Shown here in pieces: positions 34,577-43,877 of a stretch of 64,000 nt of DNA. The stretch lies in assembly GCF_031759225.1 (NCBI RefSeq), contig NZ_CP134494.1:2168501-2232500 (forward strand), in the 5' to 3' direction. The position numbers and the translations under genes were made by a program. The notes beneath the pieces were generated by a model. The model saw only the letters and a program-made list of their open reading frames with translations, was not told the origin of the DNA and ran no database searches. Each line of letters opens with the position of its first letter. The first letter of the stretch is position 1. This DNA is from Mesobacillus jeotgali (lineage in GTDB: Bacteria; Bacillota; Bacilli; Bacillales; Cytobacillaceae).

Positions 34577-34611
34577 AAAAAGTGGAGAACCCTCTGGGGC
34601 TCTCCACTTTT
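34577..34611. terminator. Terminator after the M20 operon
   Basis: AAAAAGTGGAGA and TCTCCACTTTT arms; symmetrical enough to serve the convergent small gene as well. Confidence 0.85.
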
Positions 34612-34613
34612 GA

Positions 34614-34832
34614 TTACCTCTTTTTCTTTTTGCCAGGATCAGCAGCCAGCGTCGGCTTCGCCTTCGACTCAATTGTCAGCTGCACATGATATGTCTGTTC
34701 ATCAACCGCTAACACACTTGTAACTTTCCCCTTACGCCCCTTGATCCTCAATTCCTCCCCAACCGCAGGGACCTGCTGACGCAGCTGATTCAAAAGCTCC
34801 GTTCTGTTTTCAAAAAAATGGACAACAAACAT
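34614..34832 (-). CDS. Small conserved protein, SH3-like, unknown function
   Basis: 72 residues: MFVVHFFENRTELLNQLRQQ, VPAVGEELRIKGRKGKVTSV, LAVDEQTYHVQLTIESK, then a Lys/Pro tail ending GKKKKR. Short beta strands around GRKGKV suggest a small barrel like those in many basic RNA-binding or ribosome-associated proteins, but no family is certain. Similar small hypothetical proteins are common in bacilli. RBS AAAAGGTGATAG precedes the ATG. Confidence 0.7.
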   Translation of the reverse strand: MFVVHFFENRTELLNQLRQQVPAVGEELRIKGRKGKVTSVLAVDEQTYHVQLTIESKAKPTLAADPGKKKKR

Positions 34833-35006
34833 AGCCTATCACCTTTTTCTATAGTAGTAGTGTTCCTATCACTAACATATTTGCGGGATACTAGGTTTAG
34901 AACTGATTAATAGGAGGAATTTTAGTAGGATTGATTTATTGTGTTAGTGGGGAGAATTTTTAGTGGGGATTAATTAAGTAGGAAAGTTACTTTGTATGAA
35001 TTCAAC

Positions 35007-36291
35007 TTCTGACAGGTTATAGGGTCAGAGGGAAGAAGCTATCAAAAGTGTGGTCATGTTCTGACAGGTTTGGGGCTTTGAGATGGAAAGCTGTCAGAAG
35101 TCAGCCCATGTTCTGACAGGTTTGGGGCTTTGAGATGGAAAGCTGTCAGAAGTTAGCCCATGTTCTGACAGGTTTGGGACTTTGAGATGGAAAGCTGTCA
35201 GAAGTCAGCCCATGTTCTGACAGGTTTGGGGCTTTGAGATGGAAAGCTGTCAGAAGTTCGCCCATGTTCTGACAGGTTTGGGACTTTGAGATGGAAAGCT
35301 GTCAGAAGTCAGCCCATGTTCTGACAGGTTTGGGGCTTTGAGATGGAAAGCTGTCAGAAGTTAGCGCATGTTCTGACAGATTTGGGGCTTTGAGATGGAA
35401 AGTTGTCAGAAGTCAGCTCAAGTTACAACAATTTGAGATCCCAACAGTAAAAAGTTGTCAAAATAAAACCGCAATCGTGACAGGTTCGGGCCATTCAGAA
35501 TAAAAGCTGTCAAGAAAACCTGGTAATTGTGACAGGTTCGGAGCTTACAGGCAAAAAGCTGTCAAGAAAACCCCGTAATCGTGACAGGTTCGGGGCTTAC
35601 AGGTAAAAAGTTGTCAAAATAAAACCGCAATCGTGACAGGTTCGGGCCATCCAGGCGAAAAGCTGTCAAGAAAACCTGGTAATTGTGACAGGTTCGGAGC
35701 TTACAGGAGAAAAGCTGTCAAGAAAACCTGGTAATTGTGACAGGTTCGGAGCTTACAGGCAAAAAGCTGTCAAGAAAACCTGGTAATTGTGACAGGTTCG
35801 GAGCTTACAGGCAAAAAGCTGTCAAGAAAACCCCGTAATCGTGACAGGTTCGGGGCTTACAGGTAAAAAGTTGTCAAAAAAACATCGTAATCGTGACAGG
35901 TTCGGGCCCTACAGACGAAAAGCTGTCAAGAAAACCTGGAAATTGTGACAGGTTCGGGCCCTACAGACGAAAAGCTGTCAAGAAAACCCCATAATCGTGA
36001 CAGGTTTGAGCCCTTCAGATTAAAAGCTGTCAAGAAAACCTGGTAATCGTGACAGGTTCGGGTCATCCAGAATAAAAGTTGTCAAGAAAAACCTGGAATC
36101 GTGACAGGTTCGCGCAATCCAGACGAAAAGCTGTCAAGAAAACCTGGTAATCGTGACAGGTTCGGGTCATCCAGAATAAAAGTGGTCAAGAAAAACCTGG
36201 AATCGTGACAGGTTCGCGCAATCCAGACGAAAAGCTGTCAAGAAAACCCCGTAATCGTGACAGGATCGAGCCCTCCAGGCGAAAAGCTGTC
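35007..36291. repeat. 52-bp palindromic repeat array C (25 units, two sub-types)
   Basis: This 1.5-kb gene-free gap holds 25 consecutive units. GACA cores run from 35011 to 36259, all on an exact 52-bp lattice (24 x 52 = 1248). Units 1-8 have arms TTCTGACAG and CTGTCAGAA; unit 9 (35427) is a degraded junction; units 10-25 have TGACAG and CTGTCA with inner GGTTCG. TGTC starts 29 bp after GACA in the units checked; a few are mutated (TATC in unit 1, GGTC at 36184). A 26th, off-register half unit (TGTC 36337) ends 30 bp before the glucosidase ATG. The switch of arm sequence leaves the phase intact. Confidence 0.92.
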
Positions 36292-36347
36292 ACAATAATG
36301 CCGGAGTCATAGTTCAGGAGCAAAACGAAGAAATCTTGTCAAAATAA

Positions 36348-37805
<1,458 letters not shown>

Positions 37806-37818
37806 ACGGTATTGTAGG

Positions 37819-37848
37819 GAGCTGCCTGTTATGTAGGCAGCTTCTTTA
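37819..37848 (+). terminator. Terminator after the GH1 gene
   Basis: GAGCTGCCT and AGGCAGCTTC arms with a short T-rich tail. Confidence 0.75.
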
Positions 37849-38023
37849 TATTGGAGAAAATCACTAGCAATAAAAGGAAATCCGACGCTTTTGTCGAATA
37901 ATACCTTTTTACATATTCTTATCTATATAGATGAGAGCCTAAAAAGGGGGAAATCCCTTATGTATTCAGAGTGGAATGCTAATTGAATTATAATCAAATT
38001 AATTATATCAAGGAGGAAAAATA

Positions 38024-38569
38024 ATGTTTTTATATAAGATAGATAAGGAATTATCATTAAAATTAACAGAGGTATCCGATGCAGACCGACTATTTGAGCT
38101 GACAGAAAATGCAAGGGACTATTTAAAAGAGTGGCTGCCCTGGCTCGATTTTACAACGCAGGTTGAAGATACGAAAGAATTTTTAAAAGGTACGATGAAA
38201 GGCTACGCCGAAAACAGAAGCATGACGACTGTTATTTTATACAACGGAGAAATCGTCGGGACGGCAGGTTTTAATAGTATCAACTGGTCAAACAAGACGG
38301 CCTATATCGGCTATTGGCTCGGCCATGAGTATCAGGGAAAAGGGATTATGACAAGGGTATCAAGGGCGCTGACTGACTACGCCTTTAACCATCTGAAATT
38401 GAACAAAGTTGAAATCAGAGCAGCAGCGGAAAATAAAAAGAGCAGAGGAATCCCCGAAAGACTGGGATTTGTAGAAGAAGGAAGGATCAGGCAGGCAGAA
38501 TGGTTATACGACCACTATGTAGACCATATAGTTTATGGGATTCTGGCAGAAGAATGGGACTTAAAATAG
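38024..38569 (+). CDS. GNAT acetyltransferase, RimJ/RimL (YdaF) type
   Basis: 181 residues with AAGGAGG 8 nt before the ATG. RimL-like layout: the N-terminal LKLTEVSDADRLFELTENAR, WLPWLDFTTQVEDTKEFLKG, the core GTAGFNSINWSNKTAYIGYW, acetyl-CoA loop HEYQGKGIMTRVSRAL, and ENKKSRGIPERLGFVEEG. Members acetylate ribosomal proteins, amino acids or antibiotics. First of four GNAT genes in a row; the next starts one base after its stop. Confidence 0.9.
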   Translation: MFLYKIDKELSLKLTEVSDADRLFELTENARDYLKEWLPWLDFTTQVEDTKEFLKGTMKGYAENRSMTTVILYNGEIVGTAGFNSINWSNKTAYIGYWLGHEYQGKGIMTRVSRALTDYAFNHLKLNKVEIRAAAENKKSRGIPERLGFVEEGRIRQAEWLYDHYVDHIVYGILAEEWDLK

Positions 38570-38570
38570 T

Positions 38571-39119
38571 ATGGACTTTTTGCTTCAAAACGGCAGTTTA
38601 TCGGTGCGAAGGTTAAAAGAAAAAGATAAACTCTTATTAGCAAAGTGGCTGTCAGATCCAAAGGTACTTGAATACTATGAAGGCCGGGATCAACCTTTCG
38701 ATTTAGAAAAAGTCGACAGTGTTTTTTATGCTTCAGATGACGATGAAGTTAAATGCATGATTGAGTACGATGGGATACCAATAGGCTATATTCAATATTA
38801 TGAATTGGACAAGGTGACAAAAAGGGAGTATGGATACGGCTCGGAAAAAGTTTTTGGGACAGATCAATTTATCGGAGAAGTGAACTATTGGAATAGAGGG
38901 ATAGGAACTAGACTGGTCACTTCCATGACAAATTTTCTTATTAACCAGCTCCATGCCGACAAAGTGATCATGGATCCTCAAGTATGGAATGAGCGTGCGA
39001 TAAACTGCTACGAAAAATGTGGCTTCAAAAAAGTTAAACTCTTGCCTGAACACGAGCTCCATGAAGGAGAATACCGTGATTGCTGGTTGATGGAATATAA
39101 CAATCCAAATTTATATTAA
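38571..39119 (+). CDS. GNAT acetyltransferase, AAC(6')-like
   Basis: 182 residues. The order resembles the aminoglycoside 6'-N-acetyltransferase/siderophore-acyltransferase branch: LSVRRLKEKDKLLLAKWLSD, KCMIEYDGIPIGYIQYYELD, then FGTDQFIGEVNYWNRGIGTR, DPQVWNERAINCYEKCGFKK. The GTDQFIGE segment before the acetyl-CoA loop is characteristic. That does not prove drug resistance: many chromosomal relatives have other substrates. Its ATG follows the previous stop at once (TAGTATG), so they are co-translated. Confidence 0.85.
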   Translation: MDFLLQNGSLSVRRLKEKDKLLLAKWLSDPKVLEYYEGRDQPFDLEKVDSVFYASDDDEVKCMIEYDGIPIGYIQYYELDKVTKREYGYGSEKVFGTDQFIGEVNYWNRGIGTRLVTSMTNFLINQLHADKVIMDPQVWNERAINCYEKCGFKKVKLLPEHELHEGEYRDCWLMEYNNPNLY

Positions 39120-39221
39120 TGAATTTGCCTGGACTTGGTTATAGCAAATGAGGATATGTTCTAATGAAACCCTTCAAAAAATCAATAATCTATCATTGAA
39201 ATGAACAAAAAGGAGAATGTT

Positions 39222-40160
39222 ATGGACCTAAAACTCACCCCATTAACCTCCATGAATTTCTCTGAAGTTGTACGTGAGCATTCTAAAGATTTGCCTAACT
39301 TGAATACGATTAAATTGCTTGAAAATAAAGCTGTGAGCGAAACTCTGCTGAAAATATTTGGAGTACTCACTCCAAGTGGCAGGTTAATTGGCTATGGAAT
39401 GCATGCTTCCGGACCTTGGGATCCGATATTAAAGCCTGGGTATGCAGAGATTTTTATTAAAGTCGATCAAGAATGGCGGAACCGGGGGATCGGGAGCTGG
39501 ATTTTATCTGAGATTGAGGGTTTCGCCCAGAAAAATAGGATCAGATTTCTTCAGACTCAAATTAAGGAAACATACGAAGAAGAGCTTGAATGGGCTAAAA
39601 AGAACGGCTTTAAAAAGACAGGTCACTATTTTGAATCTCAATTGGACATTTCTAGGTTCAAAAAAGATCCATATAGTTCTATTTTTGAAGAGCTGGATTT
39701 ATCAGGAATTAGTTTCACTACTTTAGAGGATTATTCGAAGGATAAAGATTATGAATATCGGTTCTGGGATTTTTGGTGGGAACTTGTATCAGATGTTCCT
39801 GGCATGATGGATAAGCCTCGTCCTGATAATGATAGAATGATAGCCTTGATGAAGGATTATGAAAAGAAGGGTTTTATTTTAGCAGTTGATGGCGAACGAT
39901 GGATTGCTTTGTCTATCATCGTAAGGGAAAAGGATGAAATCTTCTATAATTCGATGACCGGGGTGGACAAGCGATACCGGGGGCAAGGGCTTGCTCAAGC
40001 AGTAAAAATAAAAGCTATAGAATTTGCCCAGCAAAATAAAGGGAAATATATCCGGACGCATAATGACTCCATAAATGCTCCGATGCTTAAGGTTAATAAA
40101 AAACTAGGCTATGAACAAAAACCAGGAATCTATGGCTTTATAAAGCAAATAGCTGATTAA
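39222..40160 (+). CDS. Two-domain GNAT acetyltransferase
   Basis: 312 residues from ATG 39222, which has AAAAAGGAG 7 nt upstream; the frame is open from 39201. The first GNAT domain carries the loop WRNRGIGSWILSEIEGFAQK, the second carries KRYRGQGLAQAVKIKAIEFA and ends TRTHNDSINAPMLKVNKKLG-like (IRTHNDSINAPMLKVNKKLG), typical of tandem-GNAT proteins of bacilli. Both domains keep plausible acetyl-CoA loops. Substrate unknown. Confidence 0.87.
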   Translation: MDLKLTPLTSMNFSEVVREHSKDLPNLNTIKLLENKAVSETLLKIFGVLTPSGRLIGYGMHASGPWDPILKPGYAEIFIKVDQEWRNRGIGSWILSEIEGFAQKNRIRFLQTQIKETYEEELEWAKKNGFKKTGHYFESQLDISRFKKDPYSSIFEELDLSGISFTTLEDYSKDKDYEYRFWDFWWELVSDVPGMMDKPRPDNDRMIALMKDYEKKGFILAVDGERWIALSIIVREKDEIFYNSMTGVDKRYRGQGLAQAVKIKAIEFAQQNKGKYIRTHNDSINAPMLKVNKKLGYEQKPGIYGFIKQIAD

Positions 40161-40215
40161 TTTTCGTAACTAAAATTAAAGAGATGACTGAAGTTGTTTT
40201 TAGGGGGAATAAAAA

Positions 40216-40758
40216 ATGATCTTTAATCAAGAAAATAAAACAATCACAACCTCCAGATTGATTCTGCGGATGTTTAATCAGTCCGATGCGAAGGAAGTTG
40301 CCAGGCTTTGCAATAATTTTAATATCTACAATAATACTTTGTACCTGCCTTATCCTTACTCAATAGATGATGCTTTGTCATGGATGGAAAGGCATCTTGA
40401 AAATTATGAAGCTGGTAAATTCTATGAGTTTGCAGTAACCGATAAGGAAAACGGGCAATTGTTGGGTGCTATAGGATTATCCAACAACCAAAAATTCAAT
40501 CAAGGTGAAATAGCCTACTGGATAGGTGAGGAGTTTTGGGGAAGAGGTTATGCGACAGAGGCTGCTGAAGCGATACTACAATTTGCGTTCAGAGAAAAGA
40601 AATTACATAAAGTATTTGCTCGCTGCTTTGGTTCCAATCCGGCATCTGGACGGGTTTTGATAAAGTTGGGAATGAAAGAAGAAGGGACTTTAATTGATCA
40701 CATCAGGAAAGATGACCGTTATGAAGATTTAGTTCATTATGGAATTATAAACAGTTAA
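40216..40758 (+). CDS. GNAT acetyltransferase, RimJ/RimL type
   Basis: 180 residues. ITTSRLILRMFNQSDAKEVA start, LPYPYSIDDALSWMERHLEN, core GAIGLSNNQKFNQGEIAYWI, acetyl-CoA loop EEFWGRGYATEAAEAIL, then NPASGRVLIKLGMKEEG. Typical RimL-like protein. RBS AGGGGGAATAA. Last of the GNAT run, with a strong terminator after it. Confidence 0.9.
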   Translation: MIFNQENKTITTSRLILRMFNQSDAKEVARLCNNFNIYNNTLYLPYPYSIDDALSWMERHLENYEAGKFYEFAVTDKENGQLLGAIGLSNNQKFNQGEIAYWIGEEFWGRGYATEAAEAILQFAFREKKLHKVFARCFGSNPASGRVLIKLGMKEEGTLIDHIRKDDRYEDLVHYGIINS

Positions 40759-40826
40759 AAATGCTCAGGTAAGCCAAAACACTGTTAAAGATTTAATCAG
40801 TGGTCTCGGTGCGCCTGAGCATTTTC
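40756..40826. terminator. Long bidirectional terminator
   Basis: AAAATGCTCAGG pairs with CCTGAGCATTTT, with an inner CACTG/CAGTG stem. It separates the GNAT run from the convergent SDR gene. Confidence 0.8.
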
Positions 40827-40836
40827 AATAGAGTTT

Positions 40837-41619
40837 TTATAAAAGCGACTCCGCTCCATCTATATAGACTTCTGTTCCGGTAATATGTGAGGACAGTTCA
40901 GAAGCAAGAAAGAAAACAAGGTCTGCTACTTGTTCCGGCTTTCCGGCGTGTTCTTCCAGTGGCTGGTTGCCCTCTGGATATTCAACGGGAATCTTTATTT
41001 TTTCAAGATTTTCCTCTTGAGGAAAGGTGTTTTTGCCTATATTGGTTTCGATTGCTCCCGGACAGATGATATTGACTCTTATTTTGTACTGGGCAAGTTC
41101 GAGTGCCGCCATTTTACCAAAGCCTGTTTGTCCTATTTTAGAAGTGCTGTAGGCGGACATGCCGAAATTTTTGTATATCCTGTTACCGTTGATGGAGCTC
41201 GTAATGATGATGCTGCCACCATGCTTCTTCATATGCGGGATGGCATATTTAACAGTAAGAAAAGTACCGCGGAGGTTCGTGTTGATGGTTTCATCCCAGT
41301 CCTCCGGCGATAGATCTTCGATTGGAGCAATGACACCATTGATGCCTGCATTAGCAAAAACGATATCGACTTTCCCCCAGGTATCAGTCACCTTTTGAAA
41401 GCTTTTTTCCATTTCAGAGGGTTTGGCGATATCACATTCGACTATTAGGGCGCTGCCGCCAGCAGCTTCAATAGTCTCCTTAACATCTCTTGCGTTTTCT
41501 TCCTTTATATCGATCAATGCAATCTTTGCACCCTCATGGGCCAGTTTTATCGCCGCTGCTCTTCCTATTCCCGAGCTGGCGCCGGTAATAAAAGCAATCT
41601 TTCCATCCAATTGGCTCAA
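40837..41619 (-). CDS. SDR-family oxidoreductase
   Basis: 260 residues from TTG 41619, chosen because AAAGGAGG lies 7 nt upstream and the protein then begins MSQLDGKIAFITGASSGIGR; upstream in-frame ATGs at 41640 and 41667 lack a good RBS. Cofactor motif TGASSGIG, NADB motif ANAGINGVI, catalytic Ser (TSSINGN), Tyr and Lys in YSTSK, then CPGAIETNIG. The acidic DIKE after strand 2 favours NAD(H). Substrate unknown; close relatives are annotated glucose or 3-oxoacyl dehydrogenases. Confidence 0.88.
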   Translation of the reverse strand: MSQLDGKIAFITGASSGIGRAAAIKLAHEGAKIALIDIKEENARDVKETIEAAGGSALIVECDIAKPSEMEKSFQKVTDTWGKVDIVFANAGINGVIAPIEDLSPEDWDETINTNLRGTFLTVKYAIPHMKKHGGSIIITSSINGNRIYKNFGMSAYSTSKIGQTGFGKMAALELAQYKIRVNIICPGAIETNIGKNTFPQEENLEKIKIPVEYPEGNQPLEEHAGKPEQVADLVFFLASELSSHITGTEVYIDGAESLL

Positions 41620-41830
41620 ATCATCGTCCTCCTTTACCATGTGTAGAATACTTTTAACTTTGCCCATTTTCTTGGAAAATAAAACAGTTTAATCTAGTAA
41701 TATGGCATTCTTTGAAACTATTTCCAAACAAAGACGTATTAATAGATAGCCTCCAGGATAAGTGGGGGTTTTTTCATCACTGGAATTGTCGAATTTCATC
41801 ATAATTTGTACCGTAGCAGGAGGTTAGGAT

Positions 41831-42523
41831 ATGGAGAAGAATGAAACGATCATTTCAAAAATCGATGAATTATCGGATGAAGTTAGGACAGCATCCATTA
41901 CCAGGCGGCATAAGAAATTACCGAAGCGAAGGCAGTTCGCGACCTTCCTGATCCTATTCATTTTTTTATCTGCAGGTTTTGTTTCATCCCTCTGGTTTAT
42001 CAAGGAGAGCAGGGGAAAGGCAGAATCAACAGTTTATATTGAACAAGTACATGACCTGGCTACTCTGGCAACAGCCGAAGCCCATATGAAAGTCATCTTT
42101 CAGAAGGAAGATAATGAGATATTCGGAGAGAAAATCCCCTTTCATATACCCGGAACTAAACGAGAATTGCTGTTAATCGTACCTGCCACGGTCATTGCGG
42201 GAGTTGATTTGCAAGCTATAGAACAAAAGGACATGAAAGTAGATGAAGAGAAAAAAATAATAGAACTTGTATTGCCAAAAGCTTCTTTCCTCCAGGAGCC
42301 TTCTATTAAAATGGATCAGGTGAGGACATTTTCAGATGAAGGAATTTTCCGTGGAAAAATCGAGTGGGACGAAGGCTTCGATTTGGCAGCTGAAGCTCAG
42401 GATCAAATCAAACAAGAAGCAATTGATTCCGGTATATTGCTAAAAGCCGAAGAAAATGCTGAAACAGTATTGAAGGAATTTTTTGGCCAAATGGGGTACA
42501 AAGTCATCATTAAGAAAACATAA
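41831..42523 (+). CDS. DUF4230-type membrane-anchored protein
   Basis: 230 residues. Cytosolic basic N-terminus (RRHKKLPKRRQFATFLILFI), a single membrane helix (about 37-58), then an external domain: TVYIEQVHDLATLATAEAHM, LLLIVPATVIAGVDLQAIEQ, KKIIELVLPKASFLQEPSI, and a C-terminal amphipathic helix. The VDLQAIEQKDMKVDE followed by a strand and LPKA is the DUF4230 pattern. Function unknown. RBS AGGAGGTTAGG. Confidence 0.82.
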   Translation: MEKNETIISKIDELSDEVRTASITRRHKKLPKRRQFATFLILFIFLSAGFVSSLWFIKESRGKAESTVYIEQVHDLATLATAEAHMKVIFQKEDNEIFGEKIPFHIPGTKRELLLIVPATVIAGVDLQAIEQKDMKVDEEKKIIELVLPKASFLQEPSIKMDQVRTFSDEGIFRGKIEWDEGFDLAAEAQDQIKQEAIDSGILLKAEENAETVLKEFFGQMGYKVIIKKT

Positions 42524-42654
42524 TATTATTATGTAAACTAATTAAGAATTCTTATATTGGAACAGATATTTCCAGCAGAAAATAATATCTCAATGGCAGA
42601 CAGTGAGAATCAAGCCATTATGTAAAATGAATAAGGAAGTTTCCCATATAATAG

Positions 42655-42688
42655 CAAAGCACATCCCACAATCGGATGTGCTTTTTGT
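42655..42688. terminator. Terminator between DUF4230 and the small winged-helix gene
   Basis: AAAGCACATCC and GGATGTGCTTTTT arms; works in both directions. Confidence 0.8.
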
Positions 42689-42691
42689 ATT

Positions 42692-42910
42692 TCAGGGAAG
42701 TAAAAATACAATATGATATGGCGGGCTTTCAAGTTTAGCTTGTTTTAGATATCCTTGCGCTACTAGGTCTTCTAGTCCTTTTTGGACTTCCTCAGGTTTT
42801 ACCCCGAAAATATCTGCCACCTTAACGGTTGAAATCGTCATTTGCTTTGGCCTTTTTGTTGATGACTGAATCATCGCCTGAACGCGGTGAAGCAATTGAT
42901 TTTTGTCCAT
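42692..42910 (-). CDS. Small winged-helix-like protein
   Basis: 72 residues: MDKNQLLHRVQAMIQSSTKR, MTISTVKVADIFGVKPEEVQ, KGLEDLVAQGYLKQAKLESP. Helix-turn-helix spacing followed by a wing-like end is consistent with a minimal winged helix, perhaps a DNA-binding regulator. It is divergent from the formate operon and only about 97 bp from the FNT start, so it is a candidate regulator of that operon by position only. Confidence 0.6.
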   Translation of the reverse strand: MDKNQLLHRVQAMIQSSTKRPKQMTISTVKVADIFGVKPEEVQKGLEDLVAQGYLKQAKLESPPYHIVFLLP

Positions 42911-43007
42911 GGTTTTTACTCCTTTTAAAAAATTATTGTCATGATGCTAAATAATTTTCCCAGTTATGTAAATATTATTTAGGGAAATTAAAGGAGTTGA
43001 ATGACCC

Positions 43008-43877
43008 TTGGCATATCATCCGCCTTATAAAATTGCTCAACTGACAGTTGAACATGGACAGAAGAAGGCACACCTGCCTTTTTCCAGTATACTGGTCCTG
43101 GGTTTTCTAGGAGGGGCTTTTATTTCCCTTGGCTACTTACTTGATATCCGGGTAATCGCCAGTCTTCCTGAGGAATGGGGGACGCTAAGCTCTTTGATCG
43201 GTGCGGCAGTTTTTCCTGTAGGACTTATTTTAATCATCATTGCCGGCGGAGAACTGTTGACAGGGAATATGATGGCCGTTTCGATGGCCTATTTGGCGAA
43301 GAGAATCTCCCTTGGCATGCTTTTGAAAAATTGGTTTTGGATTACCTTGTTTAATTTTTTGGGCGCATTGTTCGTCGCCTATTTCTTTGGCCAGGTCGCA
43401 GAACTAACATCTACTGGTCCTTATCTTGACAAGACGGTTGCGATTGCTGGCGGTAAGCTGGACCATGGTTTTATGGCATCTCTTGTATCGGCCATTGGCT
43501 GCAATTGGCTGGTCGGATTGGCTGTTTGGCTTTCATATGGCGCGGAGGATATCGGCGGCAAGATTCTGGCAATCTGGTTTCCAATCATGGCTTTTGTCGC
43601 CATAGGTTTCCAGCACGTGGTCGCCAATATGTTCGTGATTCCAGCGGCAATCTTCTCTGGATATTATAGTTGGAGTGATTTTATCAGGAACTTTATTCCG
43701 GTCTTCATTGGTAATGCAATAGGGGGTACTGTGTTTGTCTCCGTGTTTTACTGGATTGCTTATCGCGGAACATTGGAGACGGGTACCAGGAAGGAGACCA
43801 AGCGAAGGCCGAACCAGTCGGGAACGAACCGACATGGATTGACGAGAGTTGGATTAAGGAGGCAGGTAAATGAGTGA
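43008..43877 (+). CDS. yrhG: Formate/nitrite transporter (FocA/NirC family)
   Basis: 289 residues from TTG 43008; AAAGGAG lies about 12 nt before. Six membrane helices with the FNT patterns GFLGGAFISLGYLLDIRV, IIAGGELLTGNMMAVSMAYL, and FQHVVANMFVIPAAIFSGYY (the filter His region). The C-terminal tail is long and basic. FNT channels carry formate (with proton) across the membrane. The dehydrogenase gene starts 8 bp before its stop, so uptake and oxidation are coupled. B. subtilis has the same order (yrhG, yrhE, yrhD). Confidence 0.92.
   Translation: MAYHPPYKIAQLTVEHGQKKAHLPFSSILVLGFLGGAFISLGYLLDIRVIASLPEEWGTLSSLIGAAVFPVGLILIIIAGGELLTGNMMAVSMAYLAKRISLGMLLKNWFWITLFNFLGALFVAYFFGQVAELTSTGPYLDKTVAIAGGKLDHGFMASLVSAIGCNWLVGLAVWLSYGAEDIGGKILAIWFPIMAFVAIGFQHVVANMFVIPAAIFSGYYSWSDFIRNFIPVFIGNAIGGTVFVSVFYWIAYRGTLETGTRKETKRRPNQSGTNRHGLTRVGLRRQVNE

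Noticed and set aside
35007..36291. CRISPR array
   Set aside because: No unique spacers; the whole 52-bp unit is repeated, the symmetric part spans 33 bp, and no cas genes are present.
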